Of a DNA stretch of 40,346 bases, positions 7,513 to 15,573 are shown piece by piece. The stretch spans positions 1-40,346 of the forward strand of contig JAEWIV010000182.1 of the NCBI GenBank assembly GCA_023386865.1, in the 5' to 3' direction. Source of the DNA: Pseudomonadota bacterium (GTDB lineage: Bacteria > Pseudomonadota > Alphaproteobacteria > Reyranellales > Reyranellaceae). The translations under genes and the position numbers were made by a program. The notes beneath the pieces are model-generated. The model saw only the letters and a list, made by a program, of their open reading frames with translations. It was not told the origin of the DNA and searched no databases. Positions within the stretch are counted from its first letter, which is position 1, and each line of letters starts with the position of its first letter.

Positions 7513-7683
7513 TCAGCGGCTCTCATTGACCAGCAGATCGTAGCGTTCGCGGCCGATCGGGGTCAGAACCCACTGCAATCCATTCCATTGGATGAGATCG
7601 AGGTGGAGCAGGCGCCGGACGTGTTCGGGAGCCAGCGCATCGTCACTGCCAAACCCGACCTCATCCAAGCCAGGTACTTGCAC
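7513..7683 (-). CDS. Small hypothetical protein or gene fragment, 56 aa
   Basis: The frame from GTG 7683 encodes LDEVGFGSDDALAPEHVRRLLHLDLIQWNGLQWVLTPIGRERY, which reads like a real soluble helix-turn-strand module, possibly a small winged-helix-like fold. There is no ribosome site, and the first residues fall exactly where the DNA-ligase relic ends. The true start may therefore have been lost, leaving a fragment joined to the ligase debris. Function unknown. Confidence 0.4.
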   Translation of the reverse strand: MQVPGLDEVGFGSDDALAPEHVRRLLHLDLIQWNGLQWVLTPIGRERYDLLVNESR

Positions 7684-8108
7684 GCTTGTGCGCGGAACTG
7701 GGGACCGTTTCCGGCAACGCGTTCGCTGTAGCGCAGTCCATCGATCTCCTTCTTGAACAGGCGCTGTAGGCGTTCCTTGCGCTGGATGAGCGGCAGGGCA
7801 GCCGTGCTCTGCCCATTCAGGAACAGCAGATCGAATGCGAAGAACACGAGCCGATCGGTCTTGCCCTCGTCCATGGCCGCCTGCAATCGGTTGAACACTG
7901 GCGCGCCCTCGGCATTGAGCGCGCACAGCTCACCGTCGATGTAGGCTGGCTTCACCTTCGGGATTGCAGCGCATCGATTGTGCGCCGGTAACGATAGACC
8001 AGTGCGCGTCAGCAGCGTCGCCTTGCCGCCGTTGATCCGGGCATGCATTCGATAGCCGTCATAATTGATCTCGTGCAGCCAGCCGCCCGCCGGATGCGGG
8101 CACTCCAG
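7684..8108 (-). pseudogene. ATP-dependent DNA ligase relic (LigD/LigC adenylation domain)
   Basis: The minus strand carries the end of the nucleotidyltransferase domain of a LigD-type ATP-dependent ligase: WLHEINYDGYRMHARINGG (the lysine of the KxDGxR motif is Asn here), then AYIDGELCALNAEG, VFFAFDLLFLNG and RYSERVAGNG. Two small indels break the middle: LLTRTGL continues in another frame as YRYRRTIDALQS and returns before KVKPAYIDGEL. The 5' part is absent, with in-frame stops just upstream, and the 3' part with the OB-fold is replaced by an unrelated frame. Loss of the adenylated lysine and the truncations make it inactive. Confidence 0.75.
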
Positions 8109-8126
8109 GCCGGTAGTGGGTCAGTC

Positions 8127-8285
8127 TTAATGAGAATGACGCTTCGCGCTGGCGGCCATGGCGTCCCACAAGTCCGCAGCCTCAAACATCGTCCGTCGGG
8201 CTTCGAGGTCTTTCATGGTCTCAGCTTTCGCTCGCGCCTCGGCGGCCTTGTCTTCGTAGTGCTTAATTCGCTCGCTGTCCGTCAT
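8127..8285 (-). CDS. Small hypothetical protein, 52 aa
   Basis: ATG 8285 begins MTDSERIKHYEDKAAEARAK, a charged amphipathic helix, followed by a second helix (RRTMFEAADLWDAMAAS) and a His-rich end. This two-helix pattern, YxDKAAEARAKAExMKDxExRRTM, is a recurring small hypothetical protein in Bradyrhizobium-like genomes with no assigned role. A weak AAGGG precedes the start. It lies intact between two pseudogenes, so it may be cargo or a survivor of decay. Confidence 0.6.
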   Translation of the reverse strand: MTDSERIKHYEDKAAEARAKAETMKDLEARRTMFEAADLWDAMAASAKRHSH

Positions 8286-8308
8286 GGCTCGCCCTTTCGG
8301 CCGGCTTC

Positions 8309-8590
8309 TCACTGCTCGATCATGACCACAACGTCATCCATGCTCCAGAGGTTCTTGGACACGCCAGCGGCCATAGCCGGCGTAACCCGCAGGGTCTGAT
8401 GGATGCGGACGTAGTTGTAATGCATGAAGCAGATGGCTAGGGCGTGGCAGTGGTTTTCGACCTCCTTCGAAGGCGTTGGTCAGCCTCGTGAACCTGCGAA
8501 TGCCCATGCGCATGGAAAGGTTCTGCCGCTCGGCGTAGCTGGTGCGGATGTGCTTCAGGTCTATTCCAATTCCTCGGCACGCCCGGGCCT
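8309..8590 (-). pseudogene. IS1-like transposase C-terminal relic, one frameshift
   Basis: The minus strand encodes TSYAERQNLSMRMGIRRFTRL and TNAF. One frame later it continues as VENHCHALAICFMHYNYVRI, HQTLRVTPAMAAGV and LWSMDDVVVMIEQ, ending at the natural TGA at 8309. This is the conserved C-terminal DDE region of transposases usually labelled IS1 family in rhizobia. A single indel near 8465 separates the two parts. The N-terminal two thirds are missing and the element joins the lysis-gene relic at about 8590. Confidence 0.75.
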
Positions 8591-8620
8591 GCTGCCTGAG
8601 GCGCCCATAGTCCGGCATCA

Positions 8621-8938
8621 TCAGACCGCGCACCATGCCGTCGTGCGGAGAGCCGACAGCTCCTCGGAGGCGCGCAGCTGCTGCTCGGCCGAGTACTCGA
8701 CCTCGCGCGGGCAAGCGCTGGAAGGAGCCATCGCGCAGCCGGCGATCGACGTCGTCAGGAGTGCGAGAGGGCCTTGAGCTTCCGCATCGGTGATGCTCCG
8801 TTGGGTTTCGACGCTCTTGCCGAGCTGGTCGACGCGCTGGGCGTTGCCGCCGGCGGATCGGCCTTCGAGGTAGATTGCGCCGGCGCCAAGCAGCGCCGCC
8901 ACGACAGCGCCAGCGATGAGCCAGAAGCGCGGGCTCAC
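8621..8938 (-). pseudogene. Phage Rz-like i-spanin with nested Rz1-like lipoprotein, broken
   Basis: GTG 8938 opens a membrane-anchored protein (helix SPRFWLIAGAVVAALLGAGA, then a charged stretch to RSITDAEA), the plan of a phage inner-membrane spanin. Inside it, ATG 8788 starts a second frame (MRKLKAL). Adding one base near 8765-8770 repairs both. The outer frame then ends RTPDDVDRRLRDGSF, and the nested frame reads LALLTTSIAGCAMAP, an outer-membrane lipoprotein signal with lipobox SIAGC. A further indel near 8645 would extend the nested frame to MMPDYGRLRQQARACRG. The GTG overlaps the stop of the preceding small gene, as in phage lysis cassettes. Confidence 0.55.
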
Positions 8939-9039
8939 GACAGCATGCCCCACAGGCACCAGCCGGCCAGCGATCCGCAGATCGCGGCGATCCAGCCTCG
9001 CGACGGCTCATGCCAGGCGCGCGCCGTCCAGGCCGGCAT
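8935..9039 (-). CDS. Phage lysis-cassette small membrane protein remnant, 34 aa
   Basis: The short frame ends RAWHEPSRGWIAAICGSLAGWCLWGMLS, one hydrophobic helix with a stop that overlaps the GTG of the Rz-like gene (GTGA). Position and helix suggest the end of a holin-like or other lysis-cassette protein. ATG 9039 has no clear ribosome site and the upstream part has probably been lost at the junction with the integrase relic, so this is likely a remnant. Confidence 0.4.
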   Translation of the reverse strand: MPAWTARAWHEPSRGWIAAICGSLAGWCLWGMLS

Positions 9040-9084
9040 CCGGCAGCCAGCGGCCGCTGCACCCGGGCTACGTGCCGACAGGAC

Positions 9085-9679
9085 AGTCCAGCAGCCGAGC
9101 TGGATCTGGGGCTGCCAAAGCCGAACCGGATCCTTTGGCCTCGAGCGGCGATCGATGCTTTCGTCGCATCCGCGGACGAGGCCGGACAGGCGCCGATCGG
9201 AGACGCCATCGTCATAATGGGGATGGCTGGGCGTGCGCAAGCAGGGCTGGCTCGCGCGGCCGCTGAGCGCCGCCGCACGAACTCAACTACCGCCCGGACG
9301 TTCTTCCACGACGACGCTGGTCAACCTTGGGAGGACGCAAATGCCTTCCGCGACGCCTTCAACGCTCACTACGCGCACGATGTGGCACACCTGCATCACC
9401 CTGAACGATGATGCCGGCGTGGCGCGCAAGCTGATCAGGGCCATCACCGGCCACGAGCTCGACACCATTGACGAGGTCTTGAAGTGCTATGCCGCCGTCA
9501 CGGCCGACCAGGCCGCGGCGGCGATATTCGCCTGCAGCATGAGGCGGCCAGTGGCGGAATCCGATTTCGTTGCATGTCCGCAAACGTGCAACAAAACCCT
9601 CTATACGTTATACGTTCTTGCAGTTAATAGCGTGCATCGAGTCGCAAAACGCTGGCCGCCTGCATCAAATCGATTGTGA
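9085..9679 (+). pseudogene. Tyrosine recombinase (phage integrase) relic beside tRNA-Arg
   Basis: Pieces in two alternating plus-strand frames follow a phage integrase in order: ELDLGLPKPNRILWPRAAID, WLGVRKQGWLARP, RTFFHDDAGQPW, then MWHTCITLNDDAGVARKLIR, ITGHELDTIDEVL and KCYAAVTADQA. The last parts are the catalytic box: the His of TGHE and the Tyr of KCYAAVT are present, but the Arg expected in the MRHTC motif is Trp (TMWHTC). At least three frameshifts and an internal loss make it inactive. The frame ends three bases before the 3' end of the tRNA-Arg gene, the normal target site of such enzymes. Confidence 0.75.
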
Positions 9680-9682
9680 GAA

Positions 9683-9759
9683 TGGCGCGCCCGAAGAGAT
9701 TCGAACTCCTAACCTTCTGATCCGTAGTCAGATGCTCTATCCAGTTGAGCTACGGGCGC
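9683..9759 (-). tRNA. tRNA-Arg (anticodon ACG), CCA encoded
   Basis: On the minus strand the cloverleaf folds fully. The acceptor GCGCCCG (5') pairs with CGGGCGC, followed by discriminator G and an encoded CCA (9683-9685). The D-arm is GCTC/GAGC, the anticodon stem TCTGA/TCAGA with loop CTACGGA (anticodon ACG), and the T-arm AGGAG-TTCGAAT-CTCTT with one G-U pair. ACG reads CGN arginine codons after A34 is converted to inosine. An integrase relic abuts its 3' end, marking it as a phage attachment site. Confidence 0.96.
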
Positions 9760-9941
9760 ACGGCCGGACCGCCTCATGAGGGGGCCGGCGAAGAGGGGCG
9801 CACCCTAGTGAAAGAGGCCGGCCGATGCAAGCCACAACGGGCGGCGGCGCAAGCCCTTCTTTTCACTCGGAGAATCGTTTCTTGGAAGGCTGCGGCCCGG
9901 TCCGGTAGCATGGCCGGATCGAGAAATCGGGAGCCCCGGCG

Positions 9942-10388
9942 ATGCGCGCCAACAGGCCGGCGACGGTCCTTTCCCTTCTGGCTTTCCTCGGACTGGCGCT
10001 CGGCTTCGCCGTCCCGGCCGCGGGGCAGGACGTCTCCGCGGCCGACCGCTCGGCCATTCGCGACGTCATCCGGGCGCAGGTCAACGCCTTCCGCCGCGAC
10101 GACGGCGAGGGCGCCTTCGGCTTCGCCTCGCCCGCCATCCGCGGCCTGTTCGGCACCGCCGAGAGCTTCATGCATATGGTCCGCCAGGGCTATCAGCCGG
10201 TCTATCGCCCGCGGGTGTTCGAGTTCCGCGAGATCGTGACCTTGCACGGCGAGGTGACGCAGAAGGTCCATGTCGTCGGGCCGGACGGGCAGCCGGTGAC
10301 CGCCTACTACCCGATGGTGCAGCTGCCCGACGGCAGCTGGCGCATCAACGGCTGCTATCTGCAGGCGCCGGAAGAGCACCAGGCCTGA
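9942..10388 (+). CDS. DUF4864 domain exported protein
   Basis: The 148-residue product has a signal peptide (hydrophobic core about residues 8-25, cleavage near PAAGQ) and a SnoaL/NTF2-like mature domain: DRSAIRDVIRAQVNAFRRDD, FGFASPAIRGLFG, FMHMVRQGYQPVYRPR and a C-terminal LPDGSWRINGCYLQ. This is the DUF4864 pattern; no function is established. ATG 9942 has GGGAG upstream. The last 13 codons and stop are repeated, 41 of 44 bases identical, at 21685-21728, just before the EamA gene. Confidence 0.88.
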   Translation: MRANRPATVLSLLAFLGLALGFAVPAAGQDVSAADRSAIRDVIRAQVNAFRRDDGEGAFGFASPAIRGLFGTAESFMHMVRQGYQPVYRPRVFEFREIVTLHGEVTQKVHVVGPDGQPVTAYYPMVQLPDGSWRINGCYLQAPEEHQA

Positions 10389-10393
10389 TCCCC
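10350..10393 (+). repeat. Left copy of 44-bp direct repeat (DUF4864 3' end)
   Basis: This covers the 3' end, stop codon and first downstream bases of the DUF4864 gene. It matches 21685-21728 in the same orientation at 41 of 44 positions (differences at repeat positions 9, 27 and 30). The two copies bracket the whole hydroxylase/LIV-transport block. Confidence 0.85.
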
Positions 10394-10423
10394 CGTCGCA
10401 CGACAGGCCGTCGCCGGCACCCG

Positions 10424-11284
10424 TCAGAGCAGCCGGTCGCGGGCCCGCCGGACCGTCCGGGCGACCAACCGCGGGATCAGCATGAGCCTGTACTCGGCCG
10501 TGCCGCGCACATCGTCCATCGGCGACGACGCGGCAGCCAGCAAATCCGACGCCTCCCGGATGTCGGCTTCGTCGAGGCGCGATCCGATCAAGCGCGCTTC
10601 CGCCGCAGCGACGCGAACCGGCGTCGGGCCGCAAGAGCCGAGCGCCAGGCTTATCGTCGCACATTTGCCGTCACGCATGCCGAGGAGGAGAGCGACGGAG
10701 ACGGTGGCGAAGTCACCGTCCACGCGGGCGAACTTTTCGTATTCGCCCACCGTCTTCATCGCCGCCGCGGGAAACCTGATCGCGGTGACCATCTCGTCCG
10801 GATCCACCGCCGTGGTGAGGAAGTCGACGAAAAACGCGCTGGACGGCACCTCGCGCCGTCCCCGGGAGCTGGCGATTTCGATCCTTGCATCTGTCGCGAC
10901 GAGGACGGCCGGATAATCGGCGGCTGGATCTGCATGGCAGATCGAGCCGCCCATCGTGCCCATGGTTCGGATGGCCGGATGCGCAATGCGGCGCGCGGCC
11001 TGGCGCACGACCTCGAGGCCGGCCTGGAAGCCGTCGGCCTGCGCGACCATGCGGTGCGTCGCCATCGCGCCGACGACGACACTTCCGTCCGGCTCGCCCC
11101 GGATACCTCGTATCTCATCGATCCGCCGGAGGCTGATCAACGCCGGCGGCCGCAACGGCCCCATGTTCATGCCGGCGACCAGGGTCTGCCCGCCGGCGAG
11201 GCACCGTGCATCGGGAATGTCGGCCAGGATGGCAACCGCCTCCGCAACCGTACGGGGCTCATGGAAAGAGACAGTGTCCATCAT
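10424..11284 (-). CDS. FAD-binding subunit of a xanthine dehydrogenase family hydroxylase (CoxM-like)
   Basis: The 286-residue protein is the medium flavoprotein subunit that passes electrons from the iron-sulfur subunit to FAD in three-subunit molybdenum hydroxylases. The FAD motifs are visible: AGGQTLVAGMNMG near residue 32 and TMGGSICHADPAAD near residue 110. The C-terminal CO-dehydrogenase flavoprotein domain (about residues 170-275) has LGSCGPTPVR. It is the last gene of the eleven-gene block, separated from the two other subunits by the binding protein and the hydrolase, which is an unusual order. It starts 19 bases after the hydrolase gene. Confidence 0.93.
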   Translation of the reverse strand: MMDTVSFHEPRTVAEAVAILADIPDARCLAGGQTLVAGMNMGPLRPPALISLRRIDEIRGIRGEPDGSVVVGAMATHRMVAQADGFQAGLEVVRQAARRIAHPAIRTMGTMGGSICHADPAADYPAVLVATDARIEIASSRGRREVPSSAFFVDFLTTAVDPDEMVTAIRFPAAAMKTVGEYEKFARVDGDFATVSVALLLGMRDGKCATISLALGSCGPTPVRVAAAEARLIGSRLDEADIREASDLLAAASSPMDDVRGTAEYRLMLIPRLVARTVRRARDRLL

Positions 11285-11303
11285 TCACGGAGCTCGCCAT
11301 CGA

Positions 11304-12149
11304 TCATCGATATGTGACGCCTGCCGCCGAGATGCCTCGGCCGCCCTGAAGGAAATCGAGGACGATCTGCTGGAAGAGAGCGGGATTTTCGATGTAGGGC
11401 GTGTGATTGATGCCATGCATGACGGCCAACTGCGCGCGCGGCAGCTGCTCGCGCGCAGCGTGCGCGACTTCGACCGGCACGGACTCGTCGGCACTCCCCC
11501 ACAGCAGCATCAACGGAATCCTGCCGTCGAGAGCCATGAGATCGGGCAAGGCGAGGCCGTCGTTGTAGCCGGAGGCGAGATGGCGACCGAACTTGCCCAG
11601 GCTCTCCTGCGCGCCGGGCGACGTGTTGACGAGAACGTCCTCCTTGACGAGCTCGTCGGTGACGAGATCCGGATTGCTGAAGACCGACAGGAGCCGGGCC
11701 CGCATGGCGGGCAGGCTCATGTCGGACAGGCCGGCGCGGATCTTCGCGACTCTCTCCGCCGCCAGCGGCGCAAGGCCCATGCTGCCGATCATCACGAGAT
11801 GATCGACACGATCAGGAATCTGCTTCGTCACCGCCGCCAGGACGTGCCCGCCGAGCGACGCGCCCACGAGTGATGCGCGCTTCACGCCGAGACGGTCCAG
11901 CACGTCGATCGCGAAGTCGCGATACCCCGCCACCGAATGATCGAATGCCGCACTCTTGGATGCGAAGCCGTGTCCGGGCAGATCCGGAGCAAACACGCGA
12001 TATCCCCGCGCCGCGAGATCGGCAACGGTCTGCCGCCACCGGTCCGCGCGGGACGTGAAGCCGTGCAGCAGAAGGATGACGGGGCGCTTTTCGCCCGCCG
12101 CCAGAATCCGCGTGACGATACCGCCGGCCTCGAATGGATAGACGATCAT
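11304..12149 (-). CDS. Alpha/beta hydrolase
   Basis: A 281-residue cytoplasmic alpha/beta-fold hydrolase. The oxyanion region HGF lies at residues 29-31, the nucleophile Ser98 in VGASLGG, the acid Asp in LWGSADESVP and the His in HGINHTPY near the C-terminus. It has a small cap region after MIGSMGLAPL. The subgroup resembles carbon-carbon bond hydrolases and esterases of ring-cleavage pathways, so a role after ring hydroxylation is plausible, but the substrate cannot be read from sequence. GAGG precedes ATG 12149, and the gene sits 29 bases after the binding-protein gene. Confidence 0.9.
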   Translation of the reverse strand: MIVYPFEAGGIVTRILAAGEKRPVILLLHGFTSRADRWRQTVADLAARGYRVFAPDLPGHGFASKSAAFDHSVAGYRDFAIDVLDRLGVKRASLVGASLGGHVLAAVTKQIPDRVDHLVMIGSMGLAPLAAERVAKIRAGLSDMSLPAMRARLLSVFSNPDLVTDELVKEDVLVNTSPGAQESLGKFGRHLASGYNDGLALPDLMALDGRIPLMLLWGSADESVPVEVAHAAREQLPRAQLAVMHGINHTPYIENPALFQQIVLDFLQGGRGISAAGVTYR

Positions 12150-12178
12150 GTCCTCAACCTCGCCTCATGCCGCGCCGA

Positions 12179-13204
12179 TCAAGCGTGCGACGCACGTGCC
12201 TGCGCACGGACGGCGTCGGCATCGAATTCGTTGAACCGGGGCACGAGCGCGTTCGAGAAGTAGATCGCGGGCTCGCGCCGCGTCTCGATGGCCTTGGTGC
12301 TGAGCAGGAAATTCTGCCATTCCGCCATCTCGCCCTCGGAGATCGCGCCCCAGCGGCGGTCGGGCGCGGCGTCGATGCGATGGCCGGCAAGACGGACCTT
12401 GAGTGCGGCGAGCTCCCGCTTGAGGACGCGATCGGCGTCTTCGCCGGGGCGCGGAGCGGAATCCGGATAGTGCTTCCACATCAGCCTGATCGCCTCTTCC
12501 GGATTGGTCAGCGCGAACAGCGTGGCCTTGGCGAGCGCGCGTCCCAGCGCGCCGAACGCCTCGGGGCGCGCATCGAGGTTCGCATCGCGCGCATTCAGGC
12601 AGGATGACGGGGTGAGCGGATCGATCACCGCGGACGGCAAAAGCCGCAGCGGCACGCCTTCCGCTTCCATCAGGCCGGCGAGCACGTCGAGCTGCCAGAC
12701 TGCATCGACCTCGCCCTCGCGGATGGCCGCCGCCATCCTCGGCGCATCGAGTTGCGAACCCGGAAGCGGCATGAACGAAACGTCGCGCTTGGGGTCCACG
12801 GAAGCGCCGATAAGCGCCGCGCAGGCGAACTCGCGCAACTCCGGATCGTCGTAGTGCAGGCCGATGGTCTTGCCGCGCAGATCGGCCAGGGACCTGATGT
12901 CGCTGTCCCGCGGAACCGAGAACGCACGGTTCTGCGTCCTCACGAATGCATAGTAAGGGCGCACGCCGATACCGCGCTCTCGTGCAAGCAGCGTGAACAC
13001 GATGTTGACGAATGTGGTGTCTCCCTGGCCCGCAATGATGCGCTCGACCGCCGTCTTCGGCGTGCCGACGCATTCTATGCGCAGATCGAGCCCCTCCTCC
13101 GCGCTGTAGCCCAGCGCTTCGGTCAGCCAGATCGGCGCGAAATTCGTGGTCGGATGCGGGACGGGAGCGAGCAGCTCCAGTTTACCAAGCGGCGTACCGG
13201 TCAT
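12179..13204 (-). CDS. THI5/NMT1-like (SsuA/TauA-type) substrate-binding protein without signal peptide
   Basis: The 341-residue protein has the type-2 periplasmic-binding fold of the NMT1/THI5 group: NFAPIWLTEALGYSAEEGLDL near residue 20, VERIIAGQGD, SLADLRGKTIGLHYDDPE and a C-terminal helical part. It starts straight into the domain (MTGTPLGKLELLAPVPHPTT) with no signal peptide or lipobox, and GGAG ten bases upstream supports this start. No matching permease or ATPase accompanies it, as the LIV system has its own binding protein. It may be a cytoplasmic binding or sensor protein or a THI5-like enzyme; export by another route cannot be excluded. Confidence 0.82.
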   Translation of the reverse strand: MTGTPLGKLELLAPVPHPTTNFAPIWLTEALGYSAEEGLDLRIECVGTPKTAVERIIAGQGDTTFVNIVFTLLARERGIGVRPYYAFVRTQNRAFSVPRDSDIRSLADLRGKTIGLHYDDPELREFACAALIGASVDPKRDVSFMPLPGSQLDAPRMAAAIREGEVDAVWQLDVLAGLMEAEGVPLRLLPSAVIDPLTPSSCLNARDANLDARPEAFGALGRALAKATLFALTNPEEAIRLMWKHYPDSAPRPGEDADRVLKRELAALKVRLAGHRIDAAPDRRWGAISEGEMAEWQNFLLSTKAIETRREPAIYFSNALVPRFNEFDADAVRAQARASHA

Positions 13205-13233
13205 TTCTGTACAACTCCATGATAACGAACACT

Positions 13234-15573
13234 TCAGTTGCTCTTGGCCGACTCCCGGAGCAGCAGACCACGCAGGACGCGCTCGCTGGTGATTGGAAGC
13301 TGCCTGATGCGCACGCCCGCGGCGTGATCGACCGCATTCGCAACGGCCGCCGCGACGCCGACTGTCGGCGGCTCACCGATTCCCTTCACGCCGAACGGGT
13401 GGGTCGGCTCGGGATTTTCGATGACGACCGGATGGATCCTGGCCGGGACGTCCAGCGAACCCGGAATCTTGTAGTCCATGAATGACGGGTTGCTCAGCTG
13501 CCCGTCGCTCCAGACCAGTTCCTCCATGAGGGCAAAACCAAGCCCCTGAACGAAGCCACCTTCGATCTGTCCCTCGACCGCCTGCATGTTGACGGCCCGG
13601 CCCACGTCATGCACCGACCAGGCCTCGACGACGTCGACCTTGCCCGTGACTTCGTCGACTTCCGTCTCGACGACCTGCGCACCGAAGACATAGGTGCCGA
13701 TCGACGCCAGCGACATCATGCCCTTCGTGATCGCGAGCTTGGGCTCCGTTTCCTCCGCCCGGAAGACGTAGGAGCCGCGCCCGATGATCGGTCCGCCGGC
13801 CTTGAAATGCGCGCGCCGCGAGCCTTCGGCGAAGCTCACGAACCGCTCCGGCACGCCCTTGATCGCGACGCGGCCGCCCGGCAGCAATTCGAGATCGGCT
13901 TCGGAACATTCCATCAGCTCCGCGGAGTGATGAAAGAGCTGCTTGACGACGTCGTCCGTCGCCTGGGCGATCACCTGCCCCAGCATATAGGTGACTCGGC
14001 TCGCATTGGTGCCGGAATTGAACGGCGAGGCATCGGTGTCGGGCTGCGCCACGTTCACGACGTCGACCGGAAGCTTCAACGCGGCCGCGCACATTTGAGC
14101 GATGGCGGTGTCCGATCCCTGCCCGATATCCACCGCACCGGCGGCGATCGTCACGGTTCCGTCGTCGAGCAGGCGGATGATCGCGCTGGTCGAAAGATAA
14201 GCACAGGTATAGACCACGCTGCTAACGCCGAGGCCGCGGCGCTTTCCGTCCGCCGACACGCCTTGCTTCGCGATCGCCACCCGACGCGAATCCCACCTCG
14301 ATTCCGCGCGCGCACGCTCGAGGCATTCGACGATGGAAGCCGAGCCGATCGGATGCTTCCCGAGCCAGCTGTCGCCCTGGCGCAAGGCGTTCTTCAAACG
14401 CAGGTCGATCGGGTCCATTCCGAGCTTTTCGGCAAGCTCGTCGAGCTGCGATTCGCACGCAAACGTCGCCTGCGTGTTGCCGACGCCGCGGAATGCGGCG
14501 GCACGCAGCTTGTTGGTGTACACGACCCGTCCGTCGAACCGCAGATGTGGAACGCGATACGGGCCGCGCAGGAAATGCAGGACCATGTGCATGGCCGCCG
14601 GGCTGTCGTCGGCATAGGCTCCGCCGTCCATGACGACCTGGGCCGTGCGCACCAGGATCGTGCCGTCGCGGCGCGCGCCGGTTTTCAGATGGATCCTGGC
14701 CGGATGGCGCGACCGCATCATCATCATGTCTTCCTGACGCGACAGGACGACCTTGACGGGCCGGCCGCTGGCCTGCGCCAGCAACGCGGCGATGAGCTGG
14801 ACGCCCGGCTCCGATTTGCCGCCGAAGCCGCCGCCGATATACGGACTGATCGCCCGCACCTTCGAGCGCGGAAGCCCGAGCGCCTCGGAGACACAGATTT
14901 GGGTCCGGAAGATGCTCTGGGTCGACGACCACACGGTGACGCGTCCGAGCGAGTCGGCTTCCGCGACGGCCGCGACCGGTTCCATATAGGCGTGATACTG
15001 CGCGTGGGTCTCGTAGACGCCGTCGACGACGACAGCGCATTCCGACCAGGCGGCGTCCGGATTGCCGGAAACGATTTGCGCCACCGACAGGGCATTGCCT
15101 TCGGCGATGCAATCGAAGGTCTTCGGATAGGCGTCGAACTCCTCATGCACGAGCGGCGCACCCGGCGCCGTCGCGTCGGTCGGATTGAAAACGGCCGGCA
15201 GCTCTTCGTATTCGACCTGGATCAGATCCACCGCCTGCAAGGCCGTTTCCCGGTCGATTGCGGCGACGGCCGCGACCGGTTCACCGACATAGCGGACCTT
15301 GTCGGTCACGAGCGCCGTTTCGTCCGCCACCATCAACCCGAACCGTCGGCGCGGAATGTCCGCGCCGGTGATGACGGCCTTGACTCCCGGCAAGGCGCGC
15401 GCGGCGGAAACGTCGCAGGAAACGATGCGGGCATGAGCGTACGGACTCATCAGGACCGCGCCGTGCAGCATGTTCGGCAGATCGAGGTCGGCGCTGTAGC
15501 GCGCGCGACCGGTCGCTTTTGCCGAAGCTTCGATACGCGGCATGGCCGCGCCCAGCGAAGCGTGCTGGCTCAT
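13234..15573 (-). CDS. Molybdopterin-binding large subunit of a xanthine dehydrogenase family hydroxylase (CoxL/HcrA-like)
   Basis: The 779-residue subunit carries the Mo-cytosine-dinucleotide cofactor and hydroxylates the substrate with water-derived oxygen. Visible motifs are TGRARYSADL at the start, the cofactor motif IGGGFGGK near residue 240, AAAFRGVGNTQATFACE near residue 370 and the catalytic Glu in KGIGEPP near residue 730. The CO-dehydrogenase loop AYRCSFR is absent, so it is not a CO dehydrogenase. The AFRG loop is closer to 4-hydroxybenzoyl-CoA reductase and other aromatic or purine hydroxylases. ATG 15573 overlaps the stop of the iron-sulfur subunit gene by four bases. The substrate is unknown. 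Confidence 0.95.
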   Translation of the reverse strand: MSQHASLGAAMPRIEASAKATGRARYSADLDLPNMLHGAVLMSPYAHARIVSCDVSAARALPGVKAVITGADIPRRRFGLMVADETALVTDKVRYVGEPVAAVAAIDRETALQAVDLIQVEYEELPAVFNPTDATAPGAPLVHEEFDAYPKTFDCIAEGNALSVAQIVSGNPDAAWSECAVVVDGVYETHAQYHAYMEPVAAVAEADSLGRVTVWSSTQSIFRTQICVSEALGLPRSKVRAISPYIGGGFGGKSEPGVQLIAALLAQASGRPVKVVLSRQEDMMMMRSRHPARIHLKTGARRDGTILVRTAQVVMDGGAYADDSPAAMHMVLHFLRGPYRVPHLRFDGRVVYTNKLRAAAFRGVGNTQATFACESQLDELAEKLGMDPIDLRLKNALRQGDSWLGKHPIGSASIVECLERARAESRWDSRRVAIAKQGVSADGKRRGLGVSSVVYTCAYLSTSAIIRLLDDGTVTIAAGAVDIGQGSDTAIAQMCAAALKLPVDVVNVAQPDTDASPFNSGTNASRVTYMLGQVIAQATDDVVKQLFHHSAELMECSEADLELLPGGRVAIKGVPERFVSFAEGSRRAHFKAGGPIIGRGSYVFRAEETEPKLAITKGMMSLASIGTYVFGAQVVETEVDEVTGKVDVVEAWSVHDVGRAVNMQAVEGQIEGGFVQGLGFALMEELVWSDGQLSNPSFMDYKIPGSLDVPARIHPVVIENPEPTHPFGVKGIGEPPTVGVAAAVANAVDHAAGVRIRQLPITSERVLRGLLLRESAKSN

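Noticed and set aside
13234..15573. Aerobic CO dehydrogenase (coxL) identity
   Set aside because: The active-site loop AYRCSFR with its Cys is missing; the corresponding AFRGVGN loop points to other xanthine dehydrogenase family members.
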